Part shown: piece by piece, positions 16,396-25,942 of the stretch | Position numbering within the stretch: the stretch's first letter is position 1 | Layout: each line of letters starts with the position of its first letter | NCBI RefSeq assembly: GCF_004912155.1 | Contig: NZ_STGX01000007.1 | Coordinates: 76,249-140,248, forward strand | From: Glycomyces paridis | GTDB taxonomy: Bacteria > Actinomycetota > Actinomycetes > Mycobacteriales > Micromonosporaceae | DNA length: 64,000 bases | Direction of reading: 5' to 3' | The notes under the pieces: model-generated | The model's input: only the letters and a program-made list of their open reading frames with translations | Database searches by the model: none | Told to the model about the DNA's origin: nothing | Made by a program: the position numbers and the translations under genes

Positions 16396-18310
16396 GCCGC
16401 ACGTCGAAGTACGGGGAGCGCATGAGCTCCCGGAAGGCCTTCAGCGTGTCGTCGTCGAGGTGCACCTCGGAGTTTCGGCCCCCGTTGGAGTCCTTCGGCG
16501 TCTCGAAGTACACGATCGCCTTCAGCCGCGGGTAGTGCGCCATCTGGTAGCGCGCCGCCTGGAACACCGCGGCCTGGTGGCCGGGGTACTCCGACTCGTG
16601 GAAGACGCCCCACTCGGCGAGCATCATCGGCTTGTCCCCGTGCTCCTTGGCGATCCAGTGGTAGAAGCCGGGCCAGGCGATCTCGCCCCTGGTCTGGTCG
16701 ACGATCTCCCCGAAGTCGGAGCGCCCGTCGTCGTGGAGGGACTGGCCGTAACCGGACAGGCCGATCCAGTCGACCACGTCGTCGCCCGGGTACAGGTCCT
16801 CGTGCCAGGGCTTCTGCACCCACTTGAGGTAGCCCATGTAGTTCATCACGGACACGACGTTGTCGACGCCTGCGTCGCGCAGGCGCTCGATGACGTGGCG
16901 GTACATGGCGGCGTAGTCGGCGGCCTCCATGCCCGAGCCCTTCTTCTGGACGACGTCGTTCTCGGGCTCGTGGTGGACGGTGAAGAAGAACGGCTTGTCG
17001 AAGTCGGCCTTCAGGTGCTCGGCGATCCGGTCGAGGAACGCGTCCGTGTCCGGGTCGCCCGCGGCGATCTCGGCCCAGGTGGCGCCCTGAGGCTTCCAGT
17101 TGAGGAACAGCGTCCGCGGGTTGTCCGGGTCCTCGGTCAGCGCGATCTGCGCGTCGGTGGGGAACAGCTTGGAGGTCCCCCGCTCGTACGCGTGGTAGAT
17201 CTGCTGCGGGTGCTCCACCCGGCGCTCGAAGTCGAGGAGGGCGTCCTCCTTGTCGAGCGAGGTGTGCGCCGCGGGCGCGACGCCGACGAGCGCGCCGCAG
17301 GTCGGGACGAGCTTCTCACCGGTGATGCAGGTGCTCAGCTGGTCCTCGGCCTGCCCGGACTCGGCCACGGGCTGCGCGGGCGGCCCGGTCGGGTCGGCGG
17401 GCAGCCCGGGCACCGGGCTCGGGTCCTCGGCGGGCGTCGAGCTCGGCGCGTCGGCAGGGTCGACGGGCGGGCCGGTTGGCGGGTCGCTCGGGCTCGGGGA
17501 GTCCGACGCGATCGGGCTCTCGCTCGGGGAGTCCGACGCGGTCGGGCTCTCGCTCGGGGTCTCGGACGGCGCGTCCGAGGGCGACTCGCCCGGCGTCGCG
17601 GTCGCGGTCGGGTCGTAGCCCGGGTGCGGGGCCGGCGCGGTGGGCGGGACCGGATCGGTGGGCGGCACCGGGACCGAGACGGTCCGCAGCGCGGGGCCGG
17701 AGCCGTCCGCGACGCCTTCGAGCTCGAAGTAGGCGTTGCGGTCGGGCGTGGTGACGGCGAAGCCGTACCGGCCGGGCGCGTTGATCGCGCCGGTCACGTC
17801 GAAGACGATCTCCTCGGTGGACGAATCGATCTCGGCGACGTCCCAGACCGTGCCGTAGGGCGGGGCGGTGGCCGCGGTGAGGTCGCACAGGCAGTCGACC
17901 GGGTGGACGGAGGCGACCTCGACGATCATGCCCTCCGAGTCGGGCGGGACGGCGACCGGCAGCCGCAGCTCGGCGGTGTGGTCGGGGCGCACCGTGGACT
18001 CGTCCAGGGCGAACTGGAGGTGGGTGACGGCGATCCCGAGGTCCTCGGAGTTGCCCACGGGCAGCGCCGCGGGCGCCTCGGGCGCGGGCTCGTCGACCTC
18101 GGTGGCGACGAAGGAGGCGGCGAGGGGGCGGTGGTCGACCGTGCCGTCGCCGCCCTCCCACGCGCTCGGGGCCTCGGGTCCGAGGCGGTCCCCCGAACCG
18201 ACGCCGTACCCGATCACGAACCCCGCCAAGACCAGCGGGAGGACCGCGAGGAGGGTCACGACGCCGCGGCCCGTCCTCAGCGGCAGTCGCTGTTGCTCCG
18301 GCTCGCTCAT
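16382..18310 (-). CDS. Membrane-anchored or secreted GH26-like glycoside hydrolase
   Basis: 642 residues. One hydrophobic segment at about 17-40 is followed by a beta-rich domain to about residue 220 resembling a carbohydrate-binding module. A Ser/Pro/Asp/Thr linker (about 225-330, with repeats such as [19 protein letters not shown]) comes next, then a TIM-barrel-like domain. The candidate acid/base is in [10 protein letters not shown] (446-450) and the nucleophile in [11 protein letters not shown] (565-568), a clan A pattern of GH26 mannanases and relatives. It opens the polysaccharide locus, divergent from the Wzz-like gene. The substrate is unknown; polymer trimming is a reasonable guess. 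Confidence 0.8.
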   Translation of the reverse strand: MSEPEQQRLPLRTGRGVVTLLAVLPLVLAGFVIGYGVGSGDRLGPEAPSAWEGGDGTVDHRPLAASFVATEVDEPAPEAPAALPVGNSEDLGIAVTHLQFALDESTVRPDHTAELRLPVAVPPDSEGMIVEVASVHPVDCLCDLTAATAPPYGTVWDVAEIDSSTEEIVFDVTGAINAPGRYGFAVTTPDRNAYFELEGVADGSGPALRTVSVPVPPTDPVPPTAPAPHPGYDPTATATPGESPSDAPSETPSESPTASDSPSESPIASDSPSPSDPPTGPPVDPADAPSSTPAEDPSPVPGLPADPTGPPAQPVAESGQAEDQLSTCITGEKLVPTCGALVGVAPAAHTSLDKEDALLDFERRVEHPQQIYHAYERGTSKLFPTDAQIALTEDPDNPRTLFLNWKPQGATWAEIAAGDPDTDAFLDRIAEHLKADFDKPFFFTVHHEPENDVVQKKGSGMEAADYAAMYRHVIERLRDAGVDNVVSVMNYMGYLKWVQKPWHEDLYPGDDVVDWIGLSGYGQSLHDDGRSDFGEIVDQTRGEIAWPGFYHWIAKEHGDKPMMLAEWGVFHESEYPGHQAAVFQAARYQMAHYPRLKAIVYFETPKDSNGGRNSEVHLDDDTLKAFRELMRSPYFDVRLRLD

Positions 18311-18515
18311 CGTCCACCTTCTTCCGTCTAATATGACTTGGTCTCAAATGACGCGAATCATGATATTAGCGAACAATCTGGTTTCTACTAGTTCGCTCGC
18401 GCAAACACAACCCCAGTAACGCGCCGCCGGGCCCGAGGGCGCGGCGCGGCCGTCACCTTTTCGAGCCATCGCTCGTTACTTCTGCGAGATCCAGTGAACG
18501 AGAAAGGCCTTCGCG
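18311..18515. promoter_or_regulatory. Divergent promoter region with inverted repeat (GH26 / Wzz-like)
   Basis: This 205-nt gap is notably AT-richer between 18325 and 18415 than its surroundings. It holds a 7-bp inverted repeat AGCGAAC (18368-18374) and GTTCGCT (18391-18397), centres about 23 bp apart. An AAAGG near 18503-18507 precedes the TTG start of the Wzz-like gene. It probably controls both directions. Confidence 0.45.
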
Positions 18516-20180
18516 TTGAGGACCCCTGCCGCCCGCACCCTCGCCGACTACGGCGTCATCGTCCGCCGCTCGTGGTGGCTCATCGTCGGAACGGTGGCCG
18601 TGGCGCTCGCCGCCGGAGTGGCCTACACCGCCGCGAGCGAGCGCGTCTACGAGTCGACCGCCTCCGTGCTGGTCCTGCCGACCGCGGGCGACACCGCCGT
18701 CACCGGGGCCCGCACCGCCGGACAGGTCAACCTGGACACCGAGGCGCAGCTGGTCAAGTCCACCGAGGTGGCCGAGGCCGCGGCCGAGGCGCTCGGCGCC
18801 GACTCGCCCGCCGACCTCGTCTCGCGCGTGTCGGTCACGGTGCCGCCGAACACGGCCGTGCTGGAGATCGCCTTCCGCGCCGACAGCCCCGAGGCCGCCA
18901 AGGCCGGGACGGTCGCCTTCAGCGAGGCCTACCTCGCGCACCGGCGCGGCGGCGCGACCGCCTCGCTCGAGAGCGCGATCGCCTCGGGCACCGCGGGCCT
19001 CGACGCGATCACCGAGGACATCGCGGCCGCCGAGGACGACCTGGCCGCGATGGAGCCGGACGCGGGCGGACGCGCCTCCCTGGAGTCCACTCTGGACCAG
19101 CTGGAGCGCCAGGCGGGCGAGGCCGAGGCCGCCGTCGCGGCCCTGGAGTCCGAGAAGAGCGCCGTCTCGCCCGGCCGGGTCATCAACCAGGCCTCCACGC
19201 CCGAGTCGCCCATCAGCCCGAACGCGCCGTTCAACCTGGCCGCGGCCCTGGGCGTCGGCCTCCCGCTGGGCCTCATGCTCGCCTGGGCCCGGCACCGCCT
19301 GGCCCGCAAGGTCGCCTACCCGACCGACCTCGTGGAGCGGTGCGAACTCGACGTCCTGGCGACCGTGCCGCCCGCGGTGAAGTTCCAGCGCCGCGAGGTC
19401 TTCGGCGCCTACAGCCCCGGCGGCCGGGTCTTCTCCCAGCTGCGCAACGTCGTGGCCTCCCAGCTGACCGACGGCCAGCGCGTCATCGTCGTCGCCGGGG
19501 TCGCCCCGGGCCCGGCCGCGAGCGTCGTGGCCGCGAACCTCGCCACCGCCATGTCGCGCGCGGGCGACCGCGTGACGGCCGTGGCCGCGAACCCGAGCAC
19601 GACGGTCGGGCTGCCCGAGCTGTTCGGGACCGATCCGGTCCCGGGCCTGGCCGACGTCTGGTCGGGGCGGGTCGACCTCGCGGAGGCGACGCAGGCGGCG
19701 CCGCGGCAGCCGAGCCTGTCGGTGATCGGCCCGGGGGCGGCCGCGCGGGCGGCCGGTCCGACGAGCGAGGCCGCGGCGGAGACGTTCGCGAAGCTGGCGG
19801 AGGCGGGCCGGTTCGTGGTGGTGGACGCGCCGCCGCTGTCGTGTTCGGCGGATGCTCAACTGCTTGCGGGGCACGCGGACGCGGTGATCCTGGCGGTGCA
19901 GTCGCGGCGGGACGCGATCGTGGAGACGGCGGCGGCCGCGGTGAGCATGCGTCAGATCGACACGCCGCTGCTGGGCGCGGTCCTGCTGCCGAGCGTGCTG
20001 GGTCCGATGAACTCGGTGCCGCTGCCGACGGCGCGCCGCGAGCTCGCTCCGGCGCCGGTGGTGTCGGCCGACGAGACGCCGACGGACGCGCTGGACGCCG
20101 TCGAGGGCGAGGACCCGATGGGGGCGTCGACGCAGGTGCTCCCGGCGGTGGAGGCGGCGCAGACTGCCGATCCGCGATGA
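18516..20180 (+). CDS. Wzz/chain-length-determinant protein with degenerate BY-kinase domain
   Basis: 554 residues from TTG 18516. Two membrane helices (about 19-38 and 240-257) bracket a periplasmic-type Wzz region with a coiled coil (150-215) and the Pro-rich SPISPNAPFN motif before the second helix. The cytoplasmic part is BY-kinase/ParA-like, but its P-loop reads AGVAPGPAASVVAANLATA (about 327-345) with no Lys. The Walker A' position is AVAANPS, and Walker B-like VVVDAPPL is intact. Nucleotide binding is therefore doubtful. No C-terminal Tyr cluster is seen. Probably controls polymer length or export. It overlaps the next gene by 4 nt. Confidence 0.82.
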   Translation: MRTPAARTLADYGVIVRRSWWLIVGTVAVALAAGVAYTAASERVYESTASVLVLPTAGDTAVTGARTAGQVNLDTEAQLVKSTEVAEAAAEALGADSPADLVSRVSVTVPPNTAVLEIAFRADSPEAAKAGTVAFSEAYLAHRRGGATASLESAIASGTAGLDAITEDIAAAEDDLAAMEPDAGGRASLESTLDQLERQAGEAEAAVAALESEKSAVSPGRVINQASTPESPISPNAPFNLAAALGVGLPLGLMLAWARHRLARKVAYPTDLVERCELDVLATVPPAVKFQRREVFGAYSPGGRVFSQLRNVVASQLTDGQRVIVVAGVAPGPAASVVAANLATAMSRAGDRVTAVAANPSTTVGLPELFGTDPVPGLADVWSGRVDLAEATQAAPRQPSLSVIGPGAAARAAGPTSEAAAETFAKLAEAGRFVVVDAPPLSCSADAQLLAGHADAVILAVQSRRDAIVETAAAAVSMRQIDTPLLGAVLLPSVLGPMNSVPLPTARRELAPAPVVSADETPTDALDAVEGEDPMGASTQVLPAVEAAQTADPR

Positions 20181-21580
20181 CGCTCCTGGCGGCCGCGCGT
20201 TCGGCCGGGTTGCGGCGGGTCCCGGAGGCCTCGGCCCGTGAGGGTGCGACGCTGACGCTGCTGCTGGCGGCGTATCCGCTGTGGTGGGCGCTCGGCATGG
20301 GCGTGCTGGTGATCCCGTTCGCGGCTGCGGTGGCCGCGGTCCGGTTGGTGCGCAGGCGTTCGATCGCGGTGCCGCCGGCGTTCGGGTGGTGGATGCTGTT
20401 CCTGGTCGCGGTGACGCTGAGTCTGGCGAACCTCGGGGTGGATCCGCCGGGGACGGTCGCGGGGACGTGGCTGGACAATCTGCCGGGTGCGACGTTCCGG
20501 CTCGGGTTCTACTGCTGCTGCACGTTGATCGCGTTGTGGGCGTACAACCTGGTGGTCGAGGGCAGGCTGCGGCGCGAGCGCCTGGTCGTCCTGCTGGCGT
20601 GGCTGTTCGTGGTGACGGTGGCGGGCGGGCTGCTGGGGACGTTCGCGGGGCACTTCGAGTACACGTCCCCTGTGGAGGCGCTGCTGCCGAAGTCGGTGGC
20701 GAAGGACGGCTTCGTGCAGTCGCTGGTGCATCCGGCGGCGGCGCAGACGATGGACTTCCTGGGGTACGAGACGCCGCGTCCGGCGGCGCCGTGGGGTTAC
20801 ACGAACACGTGGGGGAACAACTTCGCGATCACGGCCGTGTGGCTGGTGGTCGCGGCGTTCTGCCTGCCGGTGCGCACCCGTTGGCGGGTGGGGGCGGCGG
20901 CGCTGCTGGCGGTGTCGCTGGTCCCGGCGGTGTACTCGATGAACCGGGGCCTGTGGCTGGGGCTGGCGGCGATCGCGGTGTTCGTCGCGTTGCGGCTGCT
21001 GGTGTCGGGCAGGCCGGGAGGGATGCTGGCGCTCGGCGGGGCCGGGTGCGCGGCGGTCCTCCTGGTGGTCCTCACTCCTTTGGGGACGGTTGTGCAGGCG
21101 CGGATGGACAACGGGCACTCCGACGAGGGCAGGGCGTTCTCCTCGGAGCGCGCGACGGAGCTGGTGGTGGCGCATTCGCCGGTGCTCGGTTTCGGTTCGA
21201 CGCGCAAGACCCTCGGTTCGGGCGAGTCGATCGCGGTCGGGCCGACCCCGGAGTGCCCGCGCTGCGGCGGGCGCACGCTCGGCGGGAACGGCCAGCTGTG
21301 GCAGGTCATGTTCGCCCACGGCATCGCGGGGACCGTGGCGTACCTGGGCTTCGCGCTGGCGGTCCTGTGGCGCTTCCGGTCCGACCACAGCGCGGTGGGC
21401 ATCGCCGGGAGCGCGGTCGTGGGGTTCTCGCTGATCACGATGTTCTACTACAACGCCCTGGTCACGCCGCTGCTGTTGACGCTCCTCAGTTACGTCCTCC
21501 TCGCCGCCAACCGAACACCCGAGGCCCTGGCGCCTCTTCACGGCACCGAACTTCAAGGCACAGAGACGGAGTACCGATGA
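20177..21580 (+). CDS. O-antigen ligase/polymerase-like polytopic membrane protein
   Basis: 467 residues with about 10-12 hydrophobic segments, for example LLLAAYPLWWALGMGVLVIP and VVLLAWLFVVTVAGGLLGTF. A large hydrophilic loop (about 345-390) carries the ARMDNGHSDEGRAFSSERA and GFGSTRKTLGSG stretches, a layout seen in Wzy/WaaL-type proteins. A CPRCGG pair sits in this loop. ATG 20177 overlaps the preceding stop by 4 nt and the gene is coupled to the next by another ATGA. Polymerase and ligase cannot be distinguished. Confidence 0.75.
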   Translation: MTLLAAARSAGLRRVPEASAREGATLTLLLAAYPLWWALGMGVLVIPFAAAVAAVRLVRRRSIAVPPAFGWWMLFLVAVTLSLANLGVDPPGTVAGTWLDNLPGATFRLGFYCCCTLIALWAYNLVVEGRLRRERLVVLLAWLFVVTVAGGLLGTFAGHFEYTSPVEALLPKSVAKDGFVQSLVHPAAAQTMDFLGYETPRPAAPWGYTNTWGNNFAITAVWLVVAAFCLPVRTRWRVGAAALLAVSLVPAVYSMNRGLWLGLAAIAVFVALRLLVSGRPGGMLALGGAGCAAVLLVVLTPLGTVVQARMDNGHSDEGRAFSSERATELVVAHSPVLGFGSTRKTLGSGESIAVGPTPECPRCGGRTLGGNGQLWQVMFAHGIAGTVAYLGFALAVLWRFRSDHSAVGIAGSAVVGFSLITMFYYNALVTPLLLTLLSYVLLAANRTPEALAPLHGTELQGTETEYR

Positions 21581-22827
21581 GCCGAGCCCTCCAGACCGCC
21601 GACGACCTTCGCAGGCGGGCGACCTACCTCGCCGAGGTGGTCGACCAGCTGTATCCGGGCGGGGGCCTGCACGCCCCGGCCGCGGCGAAGCGCGACGCGA
21701 CGGCCAGGCCGTACATCGTGGTGCCGGGGCGGCGCAAGCCGCGCGTGCTCATCCCCGCCGCCGACCGCAAGGTCGCGGCGGCGGCGCTGGCGCGCTATTC
21801 GCGGCCGGCCGCGCGGGGCGCGCGGCTCAAGCGGGACGCGGCGGTGTGGGCGCTGCGCCTCGGTCTGGACCGGCTGCTGCTGCCGCACCGCGTCGCGGTC
21901 GGCGGCGCCGAGGGCATCGACGACCACCTGGCGTCGGTGCTGGGCCACGACGTGCATTTGAGCATCCACATCGGACCGGCGCGGGCGAACCGCAAGCCGG
22001 TGCTCCAGATCCTCGACGGGGACGCGAACACCGTCGCGTTCGCCAAGCTCGGCGTCAACGCGCTCACCCGCGAGCTCGTCGAGGCCGAGACTGCGGCGAC
22101 CAGGCGGCTGAGCGAGCTGTGCGACCTCAAGCTGGTGCGGGTCCCGCGGCTGGTGCACTCGGGAGAGTGGAACGGCCACAACCTCATGGTGGCCTCGGCG
22201 CTCCCGGCCTGGGCGGCGCCCGCCGACGCCGGTCCGCCGCGGCGGCTCGCGGCCATGCGCGAGTTCGCGGCCTGCTGCGGGTCGAACCGCTCGCCGCTGG
22301 GCGAGTCCGACTACGCCGCGCGACTGCGCAACCGCCTCAAGGTCCTCGCCGAGCGCGCCGAGCCGGATGCCGACACGCTCCAGACGGCGGGCACGGCACT
22401 GTTGGACCGCTACGCCGCCACCGAGATGCGCTTCGGCGCCTGGCACGGCGACTGGGCCCCGTGGAACACCCGCGAGACCGCCGAGGCGGTGTACCTGTGG
22501 GACCTGGAGCGCTTCGAGACCGGCGTCCCGCTCGGCTTCGACGCCGCGCACTACCGCCTCCAGGACGACATCGTCTCCAAAGGGGACGACCCGACGACGG
22601 CGGTGCTCGCGCTCGTAGCCGACGCGCCGGCCGTGCTGGCGCCCATGGGGGTCGCGCCCTCGGAGGCCGAGCCGACCGCGCTGCTGTACCTCGTGGACCT
22701 CGCCGCCCGCTACATGGGCGACCAGGCCGAGCGCGCCGGGGCGGCGCTGGGGGCCCTCGGCCGCTGGCTCCTGCCGACCCTGCTGCGCCACATCGCGCGC
22801 CAGCGCGCCACCGACGGCCGGCGTTGA
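21577..22827 (+). CDS. APH-fold phosphotransferase in polysaccharide locus
   Basis: 416 residues. The catalytic loop WHGDWAPWN (about 289-297) and the metal-binding WDLERF (about 308-313) are the aminoglycoside/choline-kinase-type signature. The N-lobe includes KPVLQILDGDANTVAFAKLG. Location between a polymerase-like protein and a sulfotransferase argues for a sugar or lipid carrier substrate, not antibiotic resistance, but the substrate cannot be inferred. Translation is coupled to the upstream gene by ATGA at 21577. Confidence 0.72.
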   Translation: MSRALQTADDLRRRATYLAEVVDQLYPGGGLHAPAAAKRDATARPYIVVPGRRKPRVLIPAADRKVAAAALARYSRPAARGARLKRDAAVWALRLGLDRLLLPHRVAVGGAEGIDDHLASVLGHDVHLSIHIGPARANRKPVLQILDGDANTVAFAKLGVNALTRELVEAETAATRRLSELCDLKLVRVPRLVHSGEWNGHNLMVASALPAWAAPADAGPPRRLAAMREFAACCGSNRSPLGESDYAARLRNRLKVLAERAEPDADTLQTAGTALLDRYAATEMRFGAWHGDWAPWNTRETAEAVYLWDLERFETGVPLGFDAAHYRLQDDIVSKGDDPTTAVLALVADAPAVLAPMGVAPSEAEPTALLYLVDLAARYMGDQAERAGAALGALGRWLLPTLLRHIARQRATDGRR

Positions 22828-22837
22828 GGAGCGACAC

Positions 22838-24253
22838 GTGAGCCAGCGAACCCTGCGGGAGCGGATTCCCGGACAGCTCAAGGCCGTGGTCGGCCGCTCC
22901 TCGCGCACCTTCGGGCGCCTGACGGCCGGCTCGCGGGTCCTGCCGGGCCTGCTCGTCTGCGGCGGGCAGCGATGCGGCACGACCTCCCTGTACCGGGCGC
23001 TGGCGCAGCACCCGGCGGTGCTGAAGCCGGTGTTCCACAAGGGCGTCCACTACTTCGACACGAACTACGGGCGCGGGCCCTCGTGGTACCGGGGGCACTT
23101 CCCGACGCAGGCGGGGGCGCGGCGCATCGCCGACCACACCGGCCTGGCGCCGGTGGCCTTCGAGTCGAGCCCGTACTACCTGTACCACCCGCTGGCGGCC
23201 GAGCGGTTCGCGCGCGACCTGCCGGGCGTCAAGGTGATCGTGCTCGTGCGCGACCCGGTGGAGCGGGCGTGGTCGCACCACGCGCACGAGGTGGCGCGCG
23301 GCTTCGAGCCGATAGCCGACTTCGAGGAGGCCGTGGCGGCCGAGGCCTCCCGGCTGGAGGGCGTCGAGGAGCGGCTGCGCTCCGATCCAGGGCACTACAG
23401 CTTCGACCACCAGCACCACGCGTACACCGCGCGCGGGCAGTACGCGGACTTCCTTGAGCCCCTTGCCGAGCGGGTGGGGCGCGACCGGGTGCTGGTGCTC
23501 GACTCCGGCGAGTTCTTCACCAGGCCCGAGGACGCCTTCGAGCGCGTCCTGCGGTTCCTGGGGCTGCCGTGGCTCGGCGAGTTCGCGTTCGCGCGCCACA
23601 ACGCCCGTGGACGGCCCTCGCCGATGTCGGATTCGCTGCGGGAGCTGCTGACCGATCACTACGGGCCCTATGACGAGCGCTTGGCGGACTGGCTCGGGAG
23701 CGTGCCGAGTTGGCGTCGCTTACCGCGTCGGCGGCGCCCGCCGACCAGGGCGAGGAGAGCCGGGACGAGCTGCGCGGCACCGCCCGCGGCGGGCTCGCGA
23801 ACCTGGTCGGGGCGGCGGTCTCGGGCATCGGGGGCCTGGCGGTCACCTGGCTCGCGGCCGTGGCGCTCTCGCCGGCCGAGGCCGGCGCGTTCTTCGCGGC
23901 GACCTCGGTGTTCCTGCTGGCCGGGTCGATCGCGCGCCTGGGCACGCCCACCGGGCTGGTGTACTGGGTCGCGCGCCTGCACCGCAACGGCCGCGACGGC
24001 GCGATCGGCTCGGTCCTGCGCCTGGGCCTGTGGCCCGCGGCGGCCGCGTCGATGGCAACGGCCCTCGTGCTGCTGCTGGTCGCGCCGATGTTCGCGCGCC
24101 CGGACCTGGTGCGGCTCATCGCGCTGTTCCTGCCCGCATCGGTCGCCATGGAGGCGCTGCTGGCGGCGACGCGCGGCTACCGGCTCATGGGGCCCTCGGT
24201 CCTCATCGACAAGCTCGGGCGCACCGTGGCCCAGCTCGTCGGGCTCGGTGTGA
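22838..24253 (+). CDS. Sulfotransferase with unusual readthrough tail
   Basis: PAPS-dependent sulfotransferase domain of about 294 residues. The 5'-phosphosulfate loop GGQRCGTTSLYRAL is at 42-55, and the 3'-phosphate-binding motif VIVLVRDPVERAWSHH near 131-146. The domain ends naturally at RLADWLGSVPSWRR, just where homologous proteins would stop. The next codon is TTA (23720-23722), one base from TAA or TGA, and the frame then runs 177 more codons of Arg/Pro-rich sequence that is an out-of-frame shadow of the flippase gene. The expected product ends near 23719; the coordinates given are the frame as read. Confidence 0.8.
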   Translation: MSQRTLRERIPGQLKAVVGRSSRTFGRLTAGSRVLPGLLVCGGQRCGTTSLYRALAQHPAVLKPVFHKGVHYFDTNYGRGPSWYRGHFPTQAGARRIADHTGLAPVAFESSPYYLYHPLAAERFARDLPGVKVIVLVRDPVERAWSHHAHEVARGFEPIADFEEAVAAEASRLEGVEERLRSDPGHYSFDHQHHAYTARGQYADFLEPLAERVGRDRVLVLDSGEFFTRPEDAFERVLRFLGLPWLGEFAFARHNARGRPSPMSDSLRELLTDHYGPYDERLADWLGSVPSWRRLPRRRRPPTRARRAGTSCAAPPAAGSRTWSGRRSRASGAWRSPGSRPWRSRRPRPARSSRRPRCSCWPGRSRAWARPPGWCTGSRACTATAATARSARSCAWACGPRRPRRWQRPSCCCWSRRCSRARTWCGSSRCSCPHRSPWRRCWRRRAATGSWGPRSSSTSSGAPWPSSSGSV

Positions 24254-25182
24254 TCGCGTTGGCGGGCACGGCGACCGCGCTGCACATCACGTTCGCGTGG
24301 GTGCTGCCGTACCTGCCTGCGGCCTTCGCCGCGGCATGGTACCTGCACCGGCGCTACCGGGCCTCGCGCCCGGAGGCGGGCTTCCCCGACCGGGTCTCGG
24401 CCCGCGCGTTCTGGGGTTTCACCGCACCGCGCGCCGCGGCCGGGGTGGCGCAGCTGGGGCTCCAGCGCCTCGACATCATCATGGTCGCGGCCCTGGCCGG
24501 GCTCGGCCCGGCCGCGGTGTACACCGTCGCGACCCGGTTCGTGATCGTCGGTCAGATGGCCTCGGGCGCGGTCGGCCAGTCGGTGCAGCCGCGCGCGGCC
24601 GCGGCGATGGCCGTGGGCGACCCGGGCGCGGCCCGGCCGCTCTACCAGGCCTCGACGGCGTGGATCGTGTCGCTGACGTGGCCGGTCTACCTCGGCGTGG
24701 GGCTCCTCGCGGACTGGTACCTGCGGCTGTTCGGCGGCGAGTACGCCACCGACGAGGCGCGGATGGTGGTGTGGATCCTGGTGCCCGCCATGATGTTCTC
24801 CTCGGCGTGCGGCGTGGTCGACTCGATGCTGTCGATGGCGGGGAAGACCTCGTGGCAGCTCATCGACGTCCTGATCTCACTGGTCGTCAACGTCGGGCTC
24901 AATCTGGCCCTCATCCCCACGATGGGGGTAGTCGGCGCGGCGATCGCGTGGTCGGCCGCCGTTCTGGTCAATAATTTGGTTCCACTCGCGCAATTGTGGC
25001 GTACGTACGGCTTGCACCCCTTCGGGGCGTTGACGAGGCGGGCGCTGCTCGCGGCGGGCCTCGGTTTCGGGGCCGTGCCCCTGGCGGCGGCGCCGCTCGG
25101 CCCGCTGTGGACGTCGGCCGCGCTGGCGGCCGCGGGCCTCGCGTGGGCGGTGGCGCTCCTGCGGTATCGGAGGAGCATCTGA
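23710..25182 (+). CDS. Polysaccharide flippase (MOP/Wzx-like)
   Basis: 490 residues from TTG 23710 (GGGAG about 10 nt upstream) with 12-14 hydrophobic segments, such as VSGIGGLAVTWLAAVALS and VGLNLALIPTMGVVGAAIAW. The N-terminal GLANLVGAAVSGIGG and the mid-protein QRLDIIMVAALAGLGPAAVY fit the oligosaccharide flippase superfamily. It would move lipid-linked repeat units across the membrane. It overlaps the annotated tail of the sulfotransferase frame for over 500 nt, which supports that tail being non-native. Confidence 0.86.
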   Translation: MASLTASAAPADQGEESRDELRGTARGGLANLVGAAVSGIGGLAVTWLAAVALSPAEAGAFFAATSVFLLAGSIARLGTPTGLVYWVARLHRNGRDGAIGSVLRLGLWPAAAASMATALVLLLVAPMFARPDLVRLIALFLPASVAMEALLAATRGYRLMGPSVLIDKLGRTVAQLVGLGVIALAGTATALHITFAWVLPYLPAAFAAAWYLHRRYRASRPEAGFPDRVSARAFWGFTAPRAAAGVAQLGLQRLDIIMVAALAGLGPAAVYTVATRFVIVGQMASGAVGQSVQPRAAAAMAVGDPGAARPLYQASTAWIVSLTWPVYLGVGLLADWYLRLFGGEYATDEARMVVWILVPAMMFSSACGVVDSMLSMAGKTSWQLIDVLISLVVNVGLNLALIPTMGVVGAAIAWSAAVLVNNLVPLAQLWRTYGLHPFGALTRRALLAAGLGFGAVPLAAAPLGPLWTSAALAAAGLAWAVALLRYRRSI

Positions 25183-25206
25183 CTCGCCGATCTTGAGGGG
25201 AACTTC

Positions 25207-25938
25207 GTGGCCAGCAACTACACCGAGGTCTTCAGGGACCCGACCGCGGTAGAGAAGTACGCCGAGCGCACCTACGCGCCGGGGACGTTCTCGTCGATCG
25301 TCTCCAACCGGCAGGCGGGCTGGCTGCGCGGCTTCGTGCCCAACGCCTTCGTCAGGCCGCCGACGCACCACGACTTCGCGTGCGGCACCGGGCGCGTCTC
25401 CCGGATGCTCGCCGGGCTCGTGGCCGTCTCGCACGGCTACGACACCTCCGAGGCCATGCTCCGCAAGGGCAGGGAGCTCGGCACGCCCGGCCACGCGCAC
25501 CTCGTCGACCCCGGGCTGGCCCTGCCGGCGACCGACCCGGGCCGCCCCGCGCTCGTGACCGCGTTCCGGTTCGTCCTCAACGTCGACCTGCACCTGCGCG
25601 ACCAGCTCATGGACTTCGCGTCCATGGCCCTGCCGGACGCCGACGCGGGCCTGCTCCTGGTGGAGAACCACGGCAACGCCTCCTCGCTGCGCCATCTGCG
25701 CAAGACCTTCGGGCGCCTGGACACCTCCACCTGGTTCCAGGAGCTCTCCCACGAGGAGATGCGGGACCTGTTCGCCCGCCACGGCTTCGAACTCGTCGGC
25801 ATGCAGGGCTTCACCCTCTTCACCCAGGGCTGCTACCGCGCCCCCTGGGGCTGGCTCTCCAAGGCCGCCGACGGCGCCCTGGCCTCCCCGATGTCCAAGT
25901 GGGCCACCGACGTCGTCTACATCGCCCGCCGCCGCTGA
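25207..25938 (+). CDS. SAM-dependent class I methyltransferase
   Basis: 243 residues from GTG 25207 preceded by GAGGGGAA. The SAM-binding glycine motif DFACGTGRVSRMLAG (about residues 58-72) and a second motif GYDTSEAMLRKG are visible. The post-motif sequence PALVTAFRFVLNVD is typical of class I enzymes. Position downstream of the flippase suggests methylation of a glycan component, but the acceptor is unknown. It is convergent with the toxin-antitoxin pair, whose stop is 4 nt away. Confidence 0.82.
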   Translation: MASNYTEVFRDPTAVEKYAERTYAPGTFSSIVSNRQAGWLRGFVPNAFVRPPTHHDFACGTGRVSRMLAGLVAVSHGYDTSEAMLRKGRELGTPGHAHLVDPGLALPATDPGRPALVTAFRFVLNVDLHLRDQLMDFASMALPDADAGLLLVENHGNASSLRHLRKTFGRLDTSTWFQELSHEEMRDLFARHGFELVGMQGFTLFTQGCYRAPWGWLSKAADGALASPMSKWATDVVYIARRR

Positions 25939-25942
25939 CCGG

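Noticed and set aside
20281-22827. 848-residue frame seemingly fusing the polymerase-like region to the APH-fold protein
   Set aside because: Its first part is an out-of-frame shadow of the O-antigen ligase-like gene; the APH protein has its own coupled ATG at 21577.
21577-22827. Aminoglycoside resistance gene
   Set aside because: The APH-type loop is present, but genomic context and length point to a polysaccharide-related kinase.
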